64,000 nucleotides of DNA. Source: Sphingobacterium sp. BN32. Its GTDB lineage: Bacteria; Bacteroidota; Bacteroidia; Sphingobacteriales; Sphingobacteriaceae. Under the pieces are notes generated by a model that was not told the DNA's origin, did no database searches, and saw nothing but the letters and a program-made list of their open reading frames with translations. Made by a program: the position numbers and the translations under genes. The stretch lies in the NCBI RefSeq assembly GCF_030503615.1, contig NZ_CP129963.1, positions 2,418,001-2,482,000 on the forward strand. The letters are read 5' to 3'. Every line of letters starts with the position of its first letter. The first letter of the stretch is position 1. Shown here in pieces: positions 46,748-58,356 of the stretch.

Positions 46748-46927
46748 ATGATGTCCAGTGCAATAGACGATTTTCCAGAACCAATCGTTAAGCAATACCG
46801 GGTTCATGCATTGAAAAAGCCTCCTTATCAGGGTTTCTGGTCTATGGACGTAAGTGGAAACTTTAGAATGATCTTTCGATTAGAAAATGGAGATGCATAT
46901 GATCTACATTATTTAGACACCCACTAA
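46748..46927 (+). pseudogene. HigB-like toxin fragment
   Basis: 59 residues. The C-terminal segment (RVHALKKPPYQGFWSMDVSGNFRMIFRLENGDAYDLHYLDTH, spanning residues 18-59) has the end of the HigB killer fold, where the family shows HxLKG...W.....GN.RI.FRF..GDAYDV...DYH. About 30-35 N-terminal residues are missing; upstream in this frame is a stop (46724-46726), while another frame upstream still gives plausible residues (LKIRKLYIY), suggesting a frameshift. After the stop is only MRQNPMP-stop (46957-46980), which looks like a HigA antitoxin start. Confidence 0.65.
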
Positions 46928-47126
46928 ACGCTGTAAAACATTAAAATAGAAGGCATATGAGACAAAATCCAATGCCTTAAATTTCGGCTTGGGTTTGCTC
47001 TTTAAAGACCTTTAGGAACTTCCATTCCTCTTGCTATCTTGGTCAAAAGCATGAAAGTTTTGTTAAGAATGTTAGGGCAGAATGCACATTTTTGTATCTT
47101 TCCAATTCAGAAATTATCATCTTAAA
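46928..47126. other. Remnant and repeat DNA before the acetyltransferase gene
   Basis: Contains the eight-codon frame at 46957-46980 that may be the residue of higA, then a degraded copy of the terminator-adjacent repeat (about 46985-47060, GGAACTTCCATTCCTCTTGCTATCTTGG). No further gene is seen. Confidence 0.45.
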
Positions 47127-47711
47127 ATGAAATCAGCAAAGGAAAAAATGATCGCTGGGGAGCTTTTCTTGGACATGGGCGGCGAGCTATTTCAAGAACG
47201 CCAACAAGCAAAAAAAATGCTTCATGAGTTCAACCAGATGGATCCTACAAAGGTTAAAGCGCGCAACCAAATCATCAAAAAACTTTTCGGCAAAACATCG
47301 AATCGTTTTTTTATTGAACCTCCCTTCCGCTGCGATTATGGATATAACATAGAAATAGGCGATAACTTCTATGCAAATTATAACTTAGTTATTCTAGACG
47401 GTGCCAAGGTCATTATTGGCGACAATGTGATGATCGCACCGAATGTAAGCCTATTCACGGCCTCACATCCTATTGATCCTATACAGCGAACTGAGGGTTG
47501 GGAGTTCTCCAAACCGATTACAATAGGCCATCAAGTATGGATCGGCGGAAATACAGTTATTAATCCTGGCGTTAGTATAGGCGATAATTCGGTTATTGGA
47601 TCCGGGTCTGTGGTAACGAAAGATATACCTGCCAATGTGGTTGCTGTGGGCAATCCCTGTCGGGTCATTCGGCACATCGAAGCCACAACAGAAAACATAA
47701 AAAATACCTGA
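47127..47711 (+). CDS. Maltose/galactoside O-acetyltransferase family
   Basis: 194 residues from the ATG at 47127; 15 further codons upstream belong to repeat DNA. N-terminal Maa domain (KSAKEKMIAGELFLDMGGELFQERQQAKKML) and a left-handed beta-helix of hexapeptide repeats (IGDNFYANYNLVILDG, IGDNVMIAPNVSLFTASHPID with the catalytic His, IGHQVWIGGNTVINPGVSIGDNSVIGSGSVVTKDIPANVVAVGNPCRVIR). Acetylates sugars with acetyl-CoA. Single gene between repeat regions; followed by a hairpin-type repeat. Confidence 0.93.
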   Translation: MKSAKEKMIAGELFLDMGGELFQERQQAKKMLHEFNQMDPTKVKARNQIIKKLFGKTSNRFFIEPPFRCDYGYNIEIGDNFYANYNLVILDGAKVIIGDNVMIAPNVSLFTASHPIDPIQRTEGWEFSKPITIGHQVWIGGNTVINPGVSIGDNSVIGSGSVVTKDIPANVVAVGNPCRVIRHIEATTENIKNT

Positions 47712-47755
47712 GGCGGGGAACCCCAGGTATTACCAAACCAATTATTAACCTAAAT
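47701..47755 (+). repeat. Structured tandem element, copy 1
   Basis: Hairpin AATACCTG...CAGGTATT enclosing AGGCGGGGAACCC, then an invariant tail (ACCAAACCAATTATTAACCT and AAAT). It overlaps the acetyltransferase stop and could double as its terminator-like hairpin. A copy recurs 275 bases downstream. Confidence 0.7.
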
Positions 47756-47837
47756 TATGAAATTATGAATTTACTATCTAAACGACAGTTGAGATAGTTT
47801 AGTATGTAAACTGTGTATATTTTACACTTTTTTTCTG

Positions 47838-47915
47838 AGCGTGTCTGTTTTCAATATCCATCAAGAACTTCCATCCCTGTTGGCGTTTCTTTGGGACCAT
47901 AAAAGTTTTTCGCTG
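47838..47915. repeat. Terminator-adjacent dispersed repeat, best copy
   Basis: GTGTCTGTTTTC, then CCATCAAGAACTTCCATCCC, TGTTGGCGTTTCTTTGGGACC and AAAGTTTTT. Related copies lie at about 58155-58235 (same sense, high similarity), 46402-46480 and 46985-47060 (degraded). Two of the copies begin directly after the T-run of a terminator. Confidence 0.65.
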
Positions 47916-47975
47916 CACATTCTTTCATTTTTTAACGATAGGCTAAAATCGCGACGAAAACCGTTATAAAAAACA

Positions 47976-48030
47976 AAATACCCAAGGCGGGGAACCTCGG
48001 GTATTTACCAAACCAATTATTAACCTAAAT
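47976..48030 (+). repeat. Structured tandem element, copy 2
   Basis: Hairpin AATACCC...GGGTATT enclosing AAGGCGGGGAACCTC, followed by the same 24-base tail as copy 1. Relative to copy 1 a T-A pair of the stem has become C-G, a compensatory change. The sequence on to 48128 is A/T-rich and without a gene. Confidence 0.7.
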
Positions 48031-48128
48031 ATTTTTTCTTCTATTCTTTATTATAACGAAGTCAATATTAGATTATTGTATCTTTATTAAAAATTTTACT
48101 ATTTATTTTTTCCTGCTTTCAGAAAACC

Positions 48129-48791
48129 TTAGTTGGTCGTTTTCTGGATAACGTCTACCACCTTGTTTTTCAAGCTTGTGATATCCGATTTCAAACCTAC
48201 CATCAAAGTCATCACGTTAACTGGATTTCCTTGAATCTCTCGGAAATTATGCATATAACCAAGTTCTGTTCCTAAGAAAAAGCCTTTGAATTTATAGTCT
48301 GCGCCAATTCCGATTTTGGCGGCTGGCGAAATACTGTATTTGTAATGTAATTCTACAAGTTCATTATTTCCCGCATCCTGCGCCCTCGGCTCGATATTCA
48401 GTGCGCCAGCGGGTCCGATATAGGCATAGGTGTTTAAACGATTCCATTGCCGACGAATACCACCGGCCAATGAAAGCACGTACATCGAGGCGCGCGCGTT
48501 CTCCACAACACGATTATATTTTGAGTCGGCAAACAACTGATCATACTTGAAATTCATCAGATATAAGGTGGGCTGCAGGTAATATTTTGGATTTTTCAAA
48601 GAAATATCCAGCCCCATACTTCCTGTAAAAAGCTTTGTCGAAAGGGCTTGTTTGGTTTTCCCCAATGGCAATGCAATACCCGTACCGCCGAAGTAGTAAA
48701 CTTTGTTATAGTGTAAGGTATCCGCACCTTTTTGCGCGAACGCGCTAAATGACACCCAGCAAAAAATTGCCAGTAAAACTAATTTCCTCAT
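48129..48791 (-). CDS. Exported outer-membrane-type protein, function unknown
   Basis: 220 residues with a signal peptide (RKLVLLAIFCWVSFSAFAQ). The mature part is beta-rich with regular amphipathic strands (KVYYFGGTGIALPLGK, YYLQPTLYLMNFKYDQ, NTYAYIGPAGALNI, AAKIGIGADYKFKGFFLGTELGYMHNF) and probably forms an 8-10 stranded barrel, though it ends with a polar tail (KNKVVDVIQKTTN) rather than an aromatic residue. No recognisable catalytic motif. It lies 70 bases downstream of the WbqC gene and might share its transcript. Confidence 0.7.
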   Translation of the reverse strand: MRKLVLLAIFCWVSFSAFAQKGADTLHYNKVYYFGGTGIALPLGKTKQALSTKLFTGSMGLDISLKNPKYYLQPTLYLMNFKYDQLFADSKYNRVVENARASMYVLSLAGGIRRQWNRLNTYAYIGPAGALNIEPRAQDAGNNELVELHYKYSISPAAKIGIGADYKFKGFFLGTELGYMHNFREIQGNPVNVMTLMVGLKSDITSLKNKVVDVIQKTTN

Positions 48792-48861
48792 TAAAAATTG
48801 TTGGTTTATTGAACAACAATAATCGGATACGATTTGTTTTATCAGGGAATGAAATTAGTTC

Positions 48862-49470
48862 TTATAAGAAGTTTTTCGATTGTGGCCCTTGACTGAAAAG
48901 TAGATCGATGATACTTAAATTCGGGATAAATCCGTTCTTTTCCTCAAACAACTGATAGTAAGGTTTCGGGTTGCTCATCGGCGAAGGTTGTCGCGGATGT
49001 ATCGCCTTTCTATAGTCTATTCCTTGCTCTACGTCTGTATAACTTTCGGAGAAGCTGATTTCTCTATTCATTTTCAGCAATTTGAGAATCAGTTTAATCT
49101 GCTCGCTGTTGTAATCCAGCAATAGCTCATACTCTTTTTCATAGAACGTTCTAAAATCATCCTCATAGAATTCGAAATATGCCGAGCTACGGTATGCAGT
49201 TTGTATACTTAGCCAGTGTAGGCGTTGCCAAGGATGATCATAATTGATCTTCACATCTTTCATTCTAACGCGTTCCTTTCTACCGTGCACAATCGGCACG
49301 ATCAAATCTAAAACACCATTGGCAGTTCCGATTTGCGTTCTGGTACGGAAGGTTTGTTTCGGATAATTCTCAAACTGCTCTATCACAAGCGGTTGCTCGT
49401 TTTGTTTTATCGCGTGGAAGTAAGAAACATTCGGCAAATAGCAAGCCGGCATTAAAAGTCCTGATGACAT
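48862..49470 (-). CDS. WbqC family protein
   Basis: 202 residues. WbqC-like features: PACYLPNVSYFHAIKQNEQPLVIEQFENYPKQTFRTRTQIGTANGVLDLIVPIVHG region and YDHPWQRLHWLSIQTAYRSSAYFEFYEDDF. Family members are linked to polysaccharide biosynthesis loci and are thought to be acetyltransferase- or glycosyltransferase-associated; the activity is not established. Divergent from the acyltransferase gene. Confidence 0.85.
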   Translation of the reverse strand: MSSGLLMPACYLPNVSYFHAIKQNEQPLVIEQFENYPKQTFRTRTQIGTANGVLDLIVPIVHGRKERVRMKDVKINYDHPWQRLHWLSIQTAYRSSAYFEFYEDDFRTFYEKEYELLLDYNSEQIKLILKLLKMNREISFSESYTDVEQGIDYRKAIHPRQPSPMSNPKPYYQLFEEKNGFIPNLSIIDLLFSQGPQSKNFL

Positions 49471-49542
49471 AAGTAAATAAACAACAAAATGTCCGCAAAA
49501 ATAGCTTTATTTGGGGATATTTGCATAGTACTTATCAATGCG

Positions 49543-50409
49543 ATGAAAGAAAAACTAGTATCGGGATTACTTTATCTAATTTCATTATTACCATTTTGGT
49601 TGTTATATTTGATTTCAGATGTACTTTTTGTGCTAATTTTTCATGTGATTGGCTATCGGAAACATGTGGTTTTTGAGAATTTACGAAATGCCTTTCCTGA
49701 GAAGTCCGACGCAGAGATCAAACAGATTGCACGAGATTTTTATCGATATTTCCCAGACCTTTTGGTTGAGATTGTCAAGTTAGCGAGCATATCAGCTAAA
49801 GCTGTTCGCGAACGGATTGAGCTTTTGAATCCGGAGGAGGTGTATCGGCATATTCATGCTGGCAAATCGGTCATTGGCGTAACAGCGCATTATGGCAATT
49901 GGGAGATGGGAATACATAGTCTCTCGCTGATGATGGATACGCCCGAGCTAATCATCTACAAACCATTAAATAATAAAGTATTCAACGAAGTCTATAACCG
50001 CATCAGAACCAGGTTTGGAGCGACAATGGTGCCCATGAAGCAGATTTTGAGGCACATGATAAAGTTGAAAAATGTACCACATATCAGTATGTTTGTGGCA
50101 GATCAGACTCCTGTTTATCAGGAATCTGATTATTTCATGGAGTTTCTAAATCAGGAAACCTTAGTTTATACCGGTACCGAGCGTATCGCCCGGATGACAA
50201 AGAATCCTGTTGTATTCTGTGAAATCAGAAGAAAGAAAAAAAGAGGATACTACTATTGTAAGTTTACCACATTAGTAGAGAATCCTGATGAGTATCCAGA
50301 GCATGAGATTACCCATATCCATAATCGGTTTACGGAGCAGATTATTCGCGAGGAGCCTGCTTATTGGTTATGGTCTCATCGTCGATGGAAAAGAAAAAGA
50401 AGGAGTTAA
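49543..50409 (+). CDS. Lysophospholipid/lipid A acyltransferase (LpxL/HtrB-like)
   Basis: 288 residues from the ATG at 49543; the frame extends to 49489, but the membrane segment VSGLLYLISLLPFWLLYLISDVLFVLIFHVIGY should be N-terminal. HX4E motif in VTAHYGNWEMG at about 115, followed by YKPLNNKVFNEVYNRIRTRFGATMVPMKQ and FVADQTPV. It transfers an acyl chain to lipid A precursor (or a related lipid) on the inner face of the inner membrane. The stop is directly followed by the ATG of the glycosyltransferase gene. Confidence 0.9.
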   Translation: MKEKLVSGLLYLISLLPFWLLYLISDVLFVLIFHVIGYRKHVVFENLRNAFPEKSDAEIKQIARDFYRYFPDLLVEIVKLASISAKAVRERIELLNPEEVYRHIHAGKSVIGVTAHYGNWEMGIHSLSLMMDTPELIIYKPLNNKVFNEVYNRIRTRFGATMVPMKQILRHMIKLKNVPHISMFVADQTPVYQESDYFMEFLNQETLVYTGTERIARMTKNPVVFCEIRRKKKRGYYYCKFTTLVENPDEYPEHEITHIHNRFTEQIIREEPAYWLWSHRRWKRKRRS

Positions 50410-51444
50410 ATGACTAATAATCCAAAAGTAGCAGTTGTCATATTAAACTGGAACGGTCGATTTTTCTTGGAGAAATTCCTTCCTTCCGTGTTTAACAGCA
50501 CCTATCAAAATATTGAATTTGTTATTGGCGATAATGGTTCGTCCGATGACTCTATTGCCTATGTTGAAGAGAATTACCCAAAGTTTACTATTCTCAAGAA
50601 TGATGAGAATTTAGGATTTGCGGGTGGATATAATGAAATACTAAAACGTGTTCAAGCGGACTACTATATTCTACTGAACTCGGATGTGGAAGTTTCCCAA
50701 AATTGGATAGAACCCGTTATTGCGCAAATGGAAAAAGACCCTTTATTGGCGGCGGTTCAACCTAAAATACAATCGTACCATCAGAAAGGCTATTTTGAAC
50801 ATGCCGGTGCGGCGGGTGGCTACATAGATTACTTTGGCTTTCCATTTTGCCGAGGCCGTATTTTCGATCAATTGGAAAAAGACGAGGGACAATACGACGA
50901 TGAGAAAGAAGTATTTTGGGCGACAGGCGCGGCGTTGTTCATAAAATCGGCAGCCTGGAAAGAAGTCGGAGGTTTTGACCCTGATTTCTTTGCGCATATG
51001 GAAGAGATCGATCTCTGCTGGCGGTTGAAAAAACTAGGATATAAGATTGGATACTGCCCTGACTCATTGGTATATCATGTTGGTGGCGGAACTCTGAACA
51101 CCAGCAACCCGCAGAAAACATATTTAAACTTCCGCAATAATCTTCAAATGCTACAGAAGAACCTCCCGGTTGGTCAAGGTATTTGGAAAATCTTTCTTCG
51201 TTTTTGGCTAGATTTTGCGGCCTTATTGAAATTCTTGATGGAACGAAAACCGAAGGACGCCTGGGCTGTTAGCCGTGCGCATCAATATTTCTTCAAAAAC
51301 TTCATTAAAAACGCAAAAAAACGAAAAACTTATTCGAACAAAGAGAACAAAGTTGGACAATACAAAAACTCCATCGTATGGGATTTTTACGTGAATAATA
51401 TCCATAAATTCTCCCAACTAAAAGACAATAATTTCCATCATTAG
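50410..51444 (+). CDS. Family 2 glycosyltransferase
   Basis: 344 residues. GT-A fold: VAVVILNWNGRFFLEKFLPSV, GDNGSSDDSIAYVEENYP, NLGFAGGYNE, YILLNSDVEV (DxD-like SDVE), FWATGAALFIKSAAWKEVGGFDPDFFAHMEEIDLCWRLKKLGYKIG (acceptor/ED motif). Similar to rhamnosyl- or galactosyl-type transferases that build surface glycans. It follows the lipid acyltransferase gene with no gap, so it probably acts on lipid-linked envelope sugar. Confidence 0.93.
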   Translation: MTNNPKVAVVILNWNGRFFLEKFLPSVFNSTYQNIEFVIGDNGSSDDSIAYVEENYPKFTILKNDENLGFAGGYNEILKRVQADYYILLNSDVEVSQNWIEPVIAQMEKDPLLAAVQPKIQSYHQKGYFEHAGAAGGYIDYFGFPFCRGRIFDQLEKDEGQYDDEKEVFWATGAALFIKSAAWKEVGGFDPDFFAHMEEIDLCWRLKKLGYKIGYCPDSLVYHVGGGTLNTSNPQKTYLNFRNNLQMLQKNLPVGQGIWKIFLRFWLDFAALLKFLMERKPKDAWAVSRAHQYFFKNFIKNAKKRKTYSNKENKVGQYKNSIVWDFYVNNIHKFSQLKDNNFHH

Positions 51445-51525
51445 CCGTTCTGCTGAACAATGTTTTTTACTGGTTTATCTTTTATTGCTCTATAGTTTGC
51501 CGATTTAATTAAATAGTTGTTTTAA

Positions 51526-53583
<2,058 letters not shown>

Positions 53584-53611
53584 AATACATAAATTAAATA
53601 ATTATATACGA

Positions 53612-54490
53612 ATGAATGAGCTTCAAGGAGCAGGCGTAGCGATCGTTACACCTTTTAATGCAGACGGATCTGTTGATTATGAGACCCTAGGTAGGCTGAT
53701 TGACTACCAAATTCATGGGGGAATTGATTACATCGTTTCTTTGGGAACAACTGGCGAAACTGCCACGTTGTCGAAGGAGGAACGAAAGCAGGTTTGGGCA
53801 TTTACTTCGAAGCATGTAGATAAGCGTATTCCGTTGGTGGCCGGCATTGGCGGTAACAACACCATGGAAATTGCAGAGCAAGTGAAGACTTTCGAAGTTT
53901 TGGATTATATCGCCATTCTTTCAGTATCTCCTTACTACAATAAGCCAACGCAAGAAGGAATTTATCAGCACTATAAAGCTATTGCTGAGGTTTCTCCGCT
54001 TCCGATTATCTTATATAATGTACCAGGAAGAACAGGCAGCAATATGACTGCTGCAACAACTGTGAGGTTGGCAAATGATTTTAAGAACATTGTCGCCATC
54101 AAAGAGGCATCAGGTAGCTTTGCGCAGTTCAGCGAGATTCTTCGCGATAAGCCGGCGGACTTCATGTTGATTTCCGGTGATGACCCTGCTACCCTGCCGA
54201 TGATCGCTTTGGGTGCTGTAGGTATTATCTCAGTTGTTGGAAATGCTTATCCGAACAAGGTTTCTGCATTAGCTCACCTATGTTTAGAAGGTAATTTTGA
54301 GCAAGCAAGAATCATACATTCGGATCTTCTGCGCATTACCGACCTATGTTTTATCGAAGGAAATCCTGCAGGTGTAAAATACATCCTGAAACAGAAAGGT
54401 TATGGTGATGACATCGTTCGATTACCGTTGGTACCTGTTGGAAAACAGACACAAGAAGGCATAGATCTGGAGATCAAAAAACTTTCCTAG
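53612..54490 (+). CDS. dapA: 4-Hydroxy-tetrahydrodipicolinate synthase
   Basis: First committed step of lysine/diaminopimelate synthesis: pyruvate plus aspartate semialdehyde. 292 residues. GAGVAIVTPF, YIVSLGTTGETATL, YYNKPTQEGIYQHYKAI, LYNVPGRTG (Tyr) and VAIKEASGSFAQ (Schiff-base Lys near 163), SGDDPATLPMIALGAVGIISV. Starts 28 bases after ligA. Confidence 0.96.
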   Translation: MNELQGAGVAIVTPFNADGSVDYETLGRLIDYQIHGGIDYIVSLGTTGETATLSKEERKQVWAFTSKHVDKRIPLVAGIGGNNTMEIAEQVKTFEVLDYIAILSVSPYYNKPTQEGIYQHYKAIAEVSPLPIILYNVPGRTGSNMTAATTVRLANDFKNIVAIKEASGSFAQFSEILRDKPADFMLISGDDPATLPMIALGAVGIISVVGNAYPNKVSALAHLCLEGNFEQARIIHSDLLRITDLCFIEGNPAGVKYILKQKGYGDDIVRLPLVPVGKQTQEGIDLEIKKLS

Positions 54491-54602
54491 TATTTGTTTC
54501 TTAATCATTTGCAGAGATACAGCTACTAATGGATTTCTTTTCGCGTAAAGTTTTTATTTTAGGTATCTTTTTTGCGGATTGCAGACAAATAAATAACATA
54601 AC

Positions 54603-55037
54603 ATGGAAACCACAACAAACCAACAGCCTAAGAAAGGCGGATCAATGATCGGCAAGTTCATCAGCTGGACACTATTAATCGTTGTCCTAATCGTTGCAGG
54701 TTGGGTCTATTGGAATTACTACAATGTTTTTGGTGAGGGTGTAAAATCCGGCGTCTTGAACTATGCCGTGAAGAAAGGCAATATCTTTAAAACGTACGAA
54801 GGAAAACTGATTCAAGAGGGTTTTGGCGCAACGAAAACCGGCACAGGATTAACGAGCAATCAGTTTGAGTTTTCCGTAGAGAACGATTCAATATACCGTA
54901 TTTTAGAAGTAAATAGTGGAAAGGTATTCGATCTTCACTATAAGGAATACCGTGGTGTGTTACCATGGCGAGGAAATACAGTCTACGTGGTAGACCAAAT
55001 TATCCAAATGCGCGATTTAAAATCCGGTTCTTATTAA
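54603..55037 (+). CDS. Single-pass membrane protein, function unknown
   Basis: 144 residues. After a polar start (ETTTNQQPKKGGSM) comes one hydrophobic helix (WTLLIVVLIVAGWVYW, about 23-40); the remaining 100 residues face the periplasm and are beta-like (VLNYAVKKGNIFKTYEGKLIQEGFG, FEFSVENDSIYRILEVN, VFDLHYKEYRGVLPWRGNTVYVVDQI). I recall homologs in Bacteroidota carrying the name 6-phosphogluconate dehydrogenase, but no such domain is visible and the name should not be used. Ends before a long-loop hairpin (55068-55116). Confidence 0.75.
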   Translation: METTTNQQPKKGGSMIGKFISWTLLIVVLIVAGWVYWNYYNVFGEGVKSGVLNYAVKKGNIFKTYEGKLIQEGFGATKTGTGLTSNQFEFSVENDSIYRILEVNSGKVFDLHYKEYRGVLPWRGNTVYVVDQIIQMRDLKSGSY

Positions 55038-55067
55038 GCTGAGGCTATTATCAGATTGATATTTTTG

Positions 55068-55122
55068 CAAGCTTCTGAGTTCGATATTTTCAATACTTAT
55101 CGCATTCAGAAGCTTGTTTATT
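55068..55122 (+). terminator. Possible terminator after the membrane protein gene
   Basis: CAAGCTTCTGA / TCAGAAGCTTG, 11-bp perfect stem with a 27-base loop and TTTATTAAAA after it. The long loop lowers confidence. Confidence 0.5.
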
Positions 55123-55131
55123 AAAAAAACA

Positions 55132-55162
55132 TTGCATAATTGATTTTAGCGATGTATATTTG
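55132..55162 (+). promoter_or_regulatory. Putative promoter of the SAM riboswitch-metY transcript
   Basis: TTG (55132-55134), 20-base spacer, TATATTTG (55155-55162): exact TAnnTTTG match. It lies about 45 bases before the riboswitch. Confidence 0.55.
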
Positions 55163-55212
55163 CGCAGTGCCAAGCAATTGGTACCTAATCAAAACCCATC
55201 ATTACGATTGGT

Positions 55213-55311
55213 CTTGATTTATAAAGAAGTGGCGAGAGACTGGCTCAAAGACCCACTGGCAACCTTCAATAACGATTGAAAAGGTGCCAATTCCTGTCCA
55301 AAGCAATTAAG
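55213..55311 (+). promoter_or_regulatory. SAM-I (S-box) riboswitch
   Basis: Core elements match the S-box: GAGAGACTGGCTCAAAGACCC, CTGGCAACC, P3 hairpin TTCAAT-AACG-ATTGAA, and AAGGTGCCAATTCCTGTC. Outer P1 strands CTTGATT (55213-55219) and AATTAAG (55305-55311) pair with one G-U. It binds S-adenosylmethionine and should switch off metY, and perhaps hom, when SAM is plentiful. No simple intrinsic terminator follows immediately; about 250 more leader bases lie between it and metY. Confidence 0.92.
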
Positions 55312-55339
55312 CTGAGGAGCATATAAATGACAAAAGACT

Positions 55340-55450
55340 ATGACTTCAACATTTACAAATTCTTTTATTGGATTTTCTAGCGGCAAACCTGCTAGCAATT
55401 CTTCCCTTACTATCTTTTTCGTCGTGAACACCTGTTCACGAATGCGCTAG
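55340..55450 (+). CDS. Possible 36-residue leader peptide downstream of the SAM riboswitch
   Basis: Short frame ATG 55340 to TAG 55450, Ser/Thr/Phe-rich with a hydrophobic run (LTIFFVV) and ending NTCSRMR. An alternative 17-codon frame starts at 55327, 10 bases after GAGGAG. The opposite strand is also open across this stretch (to 55219), so coding on either strand is unproven. The 3' part of the frame forms the perfect hairpin GTGAACA-CC-TGTTCAC (55424-55439). Confidence 0.3.
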   Translation: MTSTFTNSFIGFSSGKPASNSSLTIFFVVNTCSRMR

Positions 55451-55523
55451 TCGTCGGTATTCCCAGATTCCTTGGATAAGGAATTCTTATATCTTTACAT
55501 GACGACCAAAGCTTAGCGACAAA
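55447..55523 (+). promoter_or_regulatory. Second structured leader element before metY
   Basis: CTAGTCGTC (55447-55455) can pair with GACGAC and TTAG near 55501-55520; inside are two mutually exclusive hairpins, ATTCCTT-GGAT-AAGGAAT and the palindrome TAAGGAATTCTTA. Such alternative pairing resembles an attenuator or the expression platform of the upstream riboswitch. Not matched to a known RNA family. Confidence 0.45.
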
Positions 55524-55552
55524 AGAACATAATTCATTATTTATCATTTTAA

Positions 55553-56872
<1,320 letters not shown>

Positions 56873-56935
56873 GTATCAGCATCAATAGATCGCAGATTAA
56901 ATTAAAAAACGAAAAAAGAACACTAAAAGAATACC

Positions 56936-58117
56936 ATGAGTAAAAAACTTGTTATCGGGATGTTTGGTTTCGGCGTTGTCGGCCAAGGATTATACGATAT
57001 TATCAAGACGAAGGATTTAAATCTAGAGATTAAGAAATTTGTTATCAAAAATCCTGATAAGAAAAGAAGCCTTCCAGCTGAACTATTCACTACCGATGCA
57101 AACGCTATATTAGAAGATCCGGAAATCAATACCGTTGTCGAGTTAATCGACGATGCTGATGCGGCATTTGAGATCACGAAGCGTGCCTTATCTACTGGCA
57201 AGAACGTTGTGTCAGCAAACAAGAAAATGATTGCTACGCATTTAGAAGAGCTTGTTGAGATTCAACATCAGTATGGTACTTCGCTATTATATGAAGGTGC
57301 GGTTTGCGGAAGTATTCCGATCATCCGTAATCTGGAGGAATATTATGACAACGAATTATTGCACTCGGTGAGCGGTATTTTCAATGGATCATCAAATTAT
57401 ATTCTTTCTAAAATATTCAACGAAGATCAAAGCTACGATGTTGCTTTAAAGAAAGCACAGGATTTAGGTTTTGCAGAGACCGACCCTACCTTGGATGTGG
57501 GAGGCTTTGATCCTAAGTTTAAGTTAGCGATTGTTGCTTCGCATGCTTATGGTCTTTATATCAACCCGGACGAAATCCTTAACTTAGGTATCGACACCCT
57601 AGGCGATGCGGATATTCGTTACGCACGTGAGAAAGATTATAAGATTAAGCTGATTCCACTAGCTAAAGAAGTTGATAATCATCAAGTCGTTCTCTATGTC
57701 CTACCGAAGTTCATCAAAAAGAGCAATATCCTGTACAACGTAGAAAATGAGTATAACGGCGTATTGGTGAAAGCAGCCTTTGCCGATGAGCAATTTTTCT
57801 TAGGAAAAGGTGCTGGCGGCCACCCAACAGGCTCTGCTGTATTATCGGATATCACGGCGTTACGCTATGATTACCGCTACGAATACAAAAAACATTTGGA
57901 TGCACAGCAAGTTGAGTATACAAAAGACTACAAAATATCCGTATATTTCAGATATGATGATGAAGATGTCTTAGAAAACATCAATTTCATCAATATTTCT
58001 GAACGTTTTTACAGTGAAAATCACAAATATGTGATTGGAACAATAAATATTCAGGAAATAATCGATAAAAGAGCCGTGATTCACCAGAAAGGAAATTTCA
58101 TAGCCGAAATAATCTAA
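56936..58117 (+). CDS. hom: Homoserine dehydrogenase
   Basis: 393 residues, the monofunctional form without aspartokinase. NAD(P)-binding GMFGFGVVGQGLYDII, VVELIDDADAA, VVSANKKMIATH, LLYEGAVCGSIPIIRNLEEYY, FNGSSNYILSKI, GFAETDPTLDVGGFDPKFKLAI and DKGAGGHPTGSAV-like GKGAGGHPTGSAVLSDI. The C-terminal 60 residues may be a regulatory part (DYKISVYFRYDD...). Reduces aspartate semialdehyde to homoserine, feeding metY; the dapA gene upstream uses the same precursor. Confidence 0.95.
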   Translation: MSKKLVIGMFGFGVVGQGLYDIIKTKDLNLEIKKFVIKNPDKKRSLPAELFTTDANAILEDPEINTVVELIDDADAAFEITKRALSTGKNVVSANKKMIATHLEELVEIQHQYGTSLLYEGAVCGSIPIIRNLEEYYDNELLHSVSGIFNGSSNYILSKIFNEDQSYDVALKKAQDLGFAETDPTLDVGGFDPKFKLAIVASHAYGLYINPDEILNLGIDTLGDADIRYAREKDYKIKLIPLAKEVDNHQVVLYVLPKFIKKSNILYNVENEYNGVLVKAAFADEQFFLGKGAGGHPTGSAVLSDITALRYDYRYEYKKHLDAQQVEYTKDYKISVYFRYDDEDVLENINFINISERFYSENHKYVIGTINIQEIIDKRAVIHQKGNFIAEII

Positions 58118-58130
58118 AATTGAAAAGGAG

Positions 58131-58159
58131 AAAGCGCAATAATTATTGCGCTTTTTTTT
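58131..58159 (+). terminator. hom terminator
   Basis: AAAGCGCAATAA-TTATTGCGCTTT palindrome followed by TTTTT, 14 bases after the stop. A copy of the terminator-adjacent repeat starts directly after it. Confidence 0.9.
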
Positions 58160-58240
58160 CTGCAAGTATCTGTTTCCAGAGGCCATCAAGAACTTTCATC
58201 CCTGTTGGTTTTCCAAAGAAAACATGAACGTTTTTATGTC
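58155..58240. repeat. Terminator-adjacent dispersed repeat, second copy
   Basis: TATCTGTTTCCAGAGG, CCATCAAGAACTTTCATCCC and TGTTGGTTTTCCAAAG, matching the copy at 47838-47915. It contains no gene; short ATG frames inside are artefacts. Confidence 0.6.
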
Positions 58241-58356
58241 ATCACAAAGGCATTATGCGCTTAAAGGAAGAACATTTCTTAAATTCAAGAAAAACGACAT
58301 GGTTTTTGCTTATTATATTTATTATATTTAGAAATAAACTTTAAATCTTGAGTATT

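Noticed and set aside
55219..55431. 70-codon minus-strand frame over the SAM riboswitch leader
   Set aside because: It is antisense to a well-supported riboswitch and has no promoter or ribosome site of its own; its openness may reflect constraint on the plus strand.
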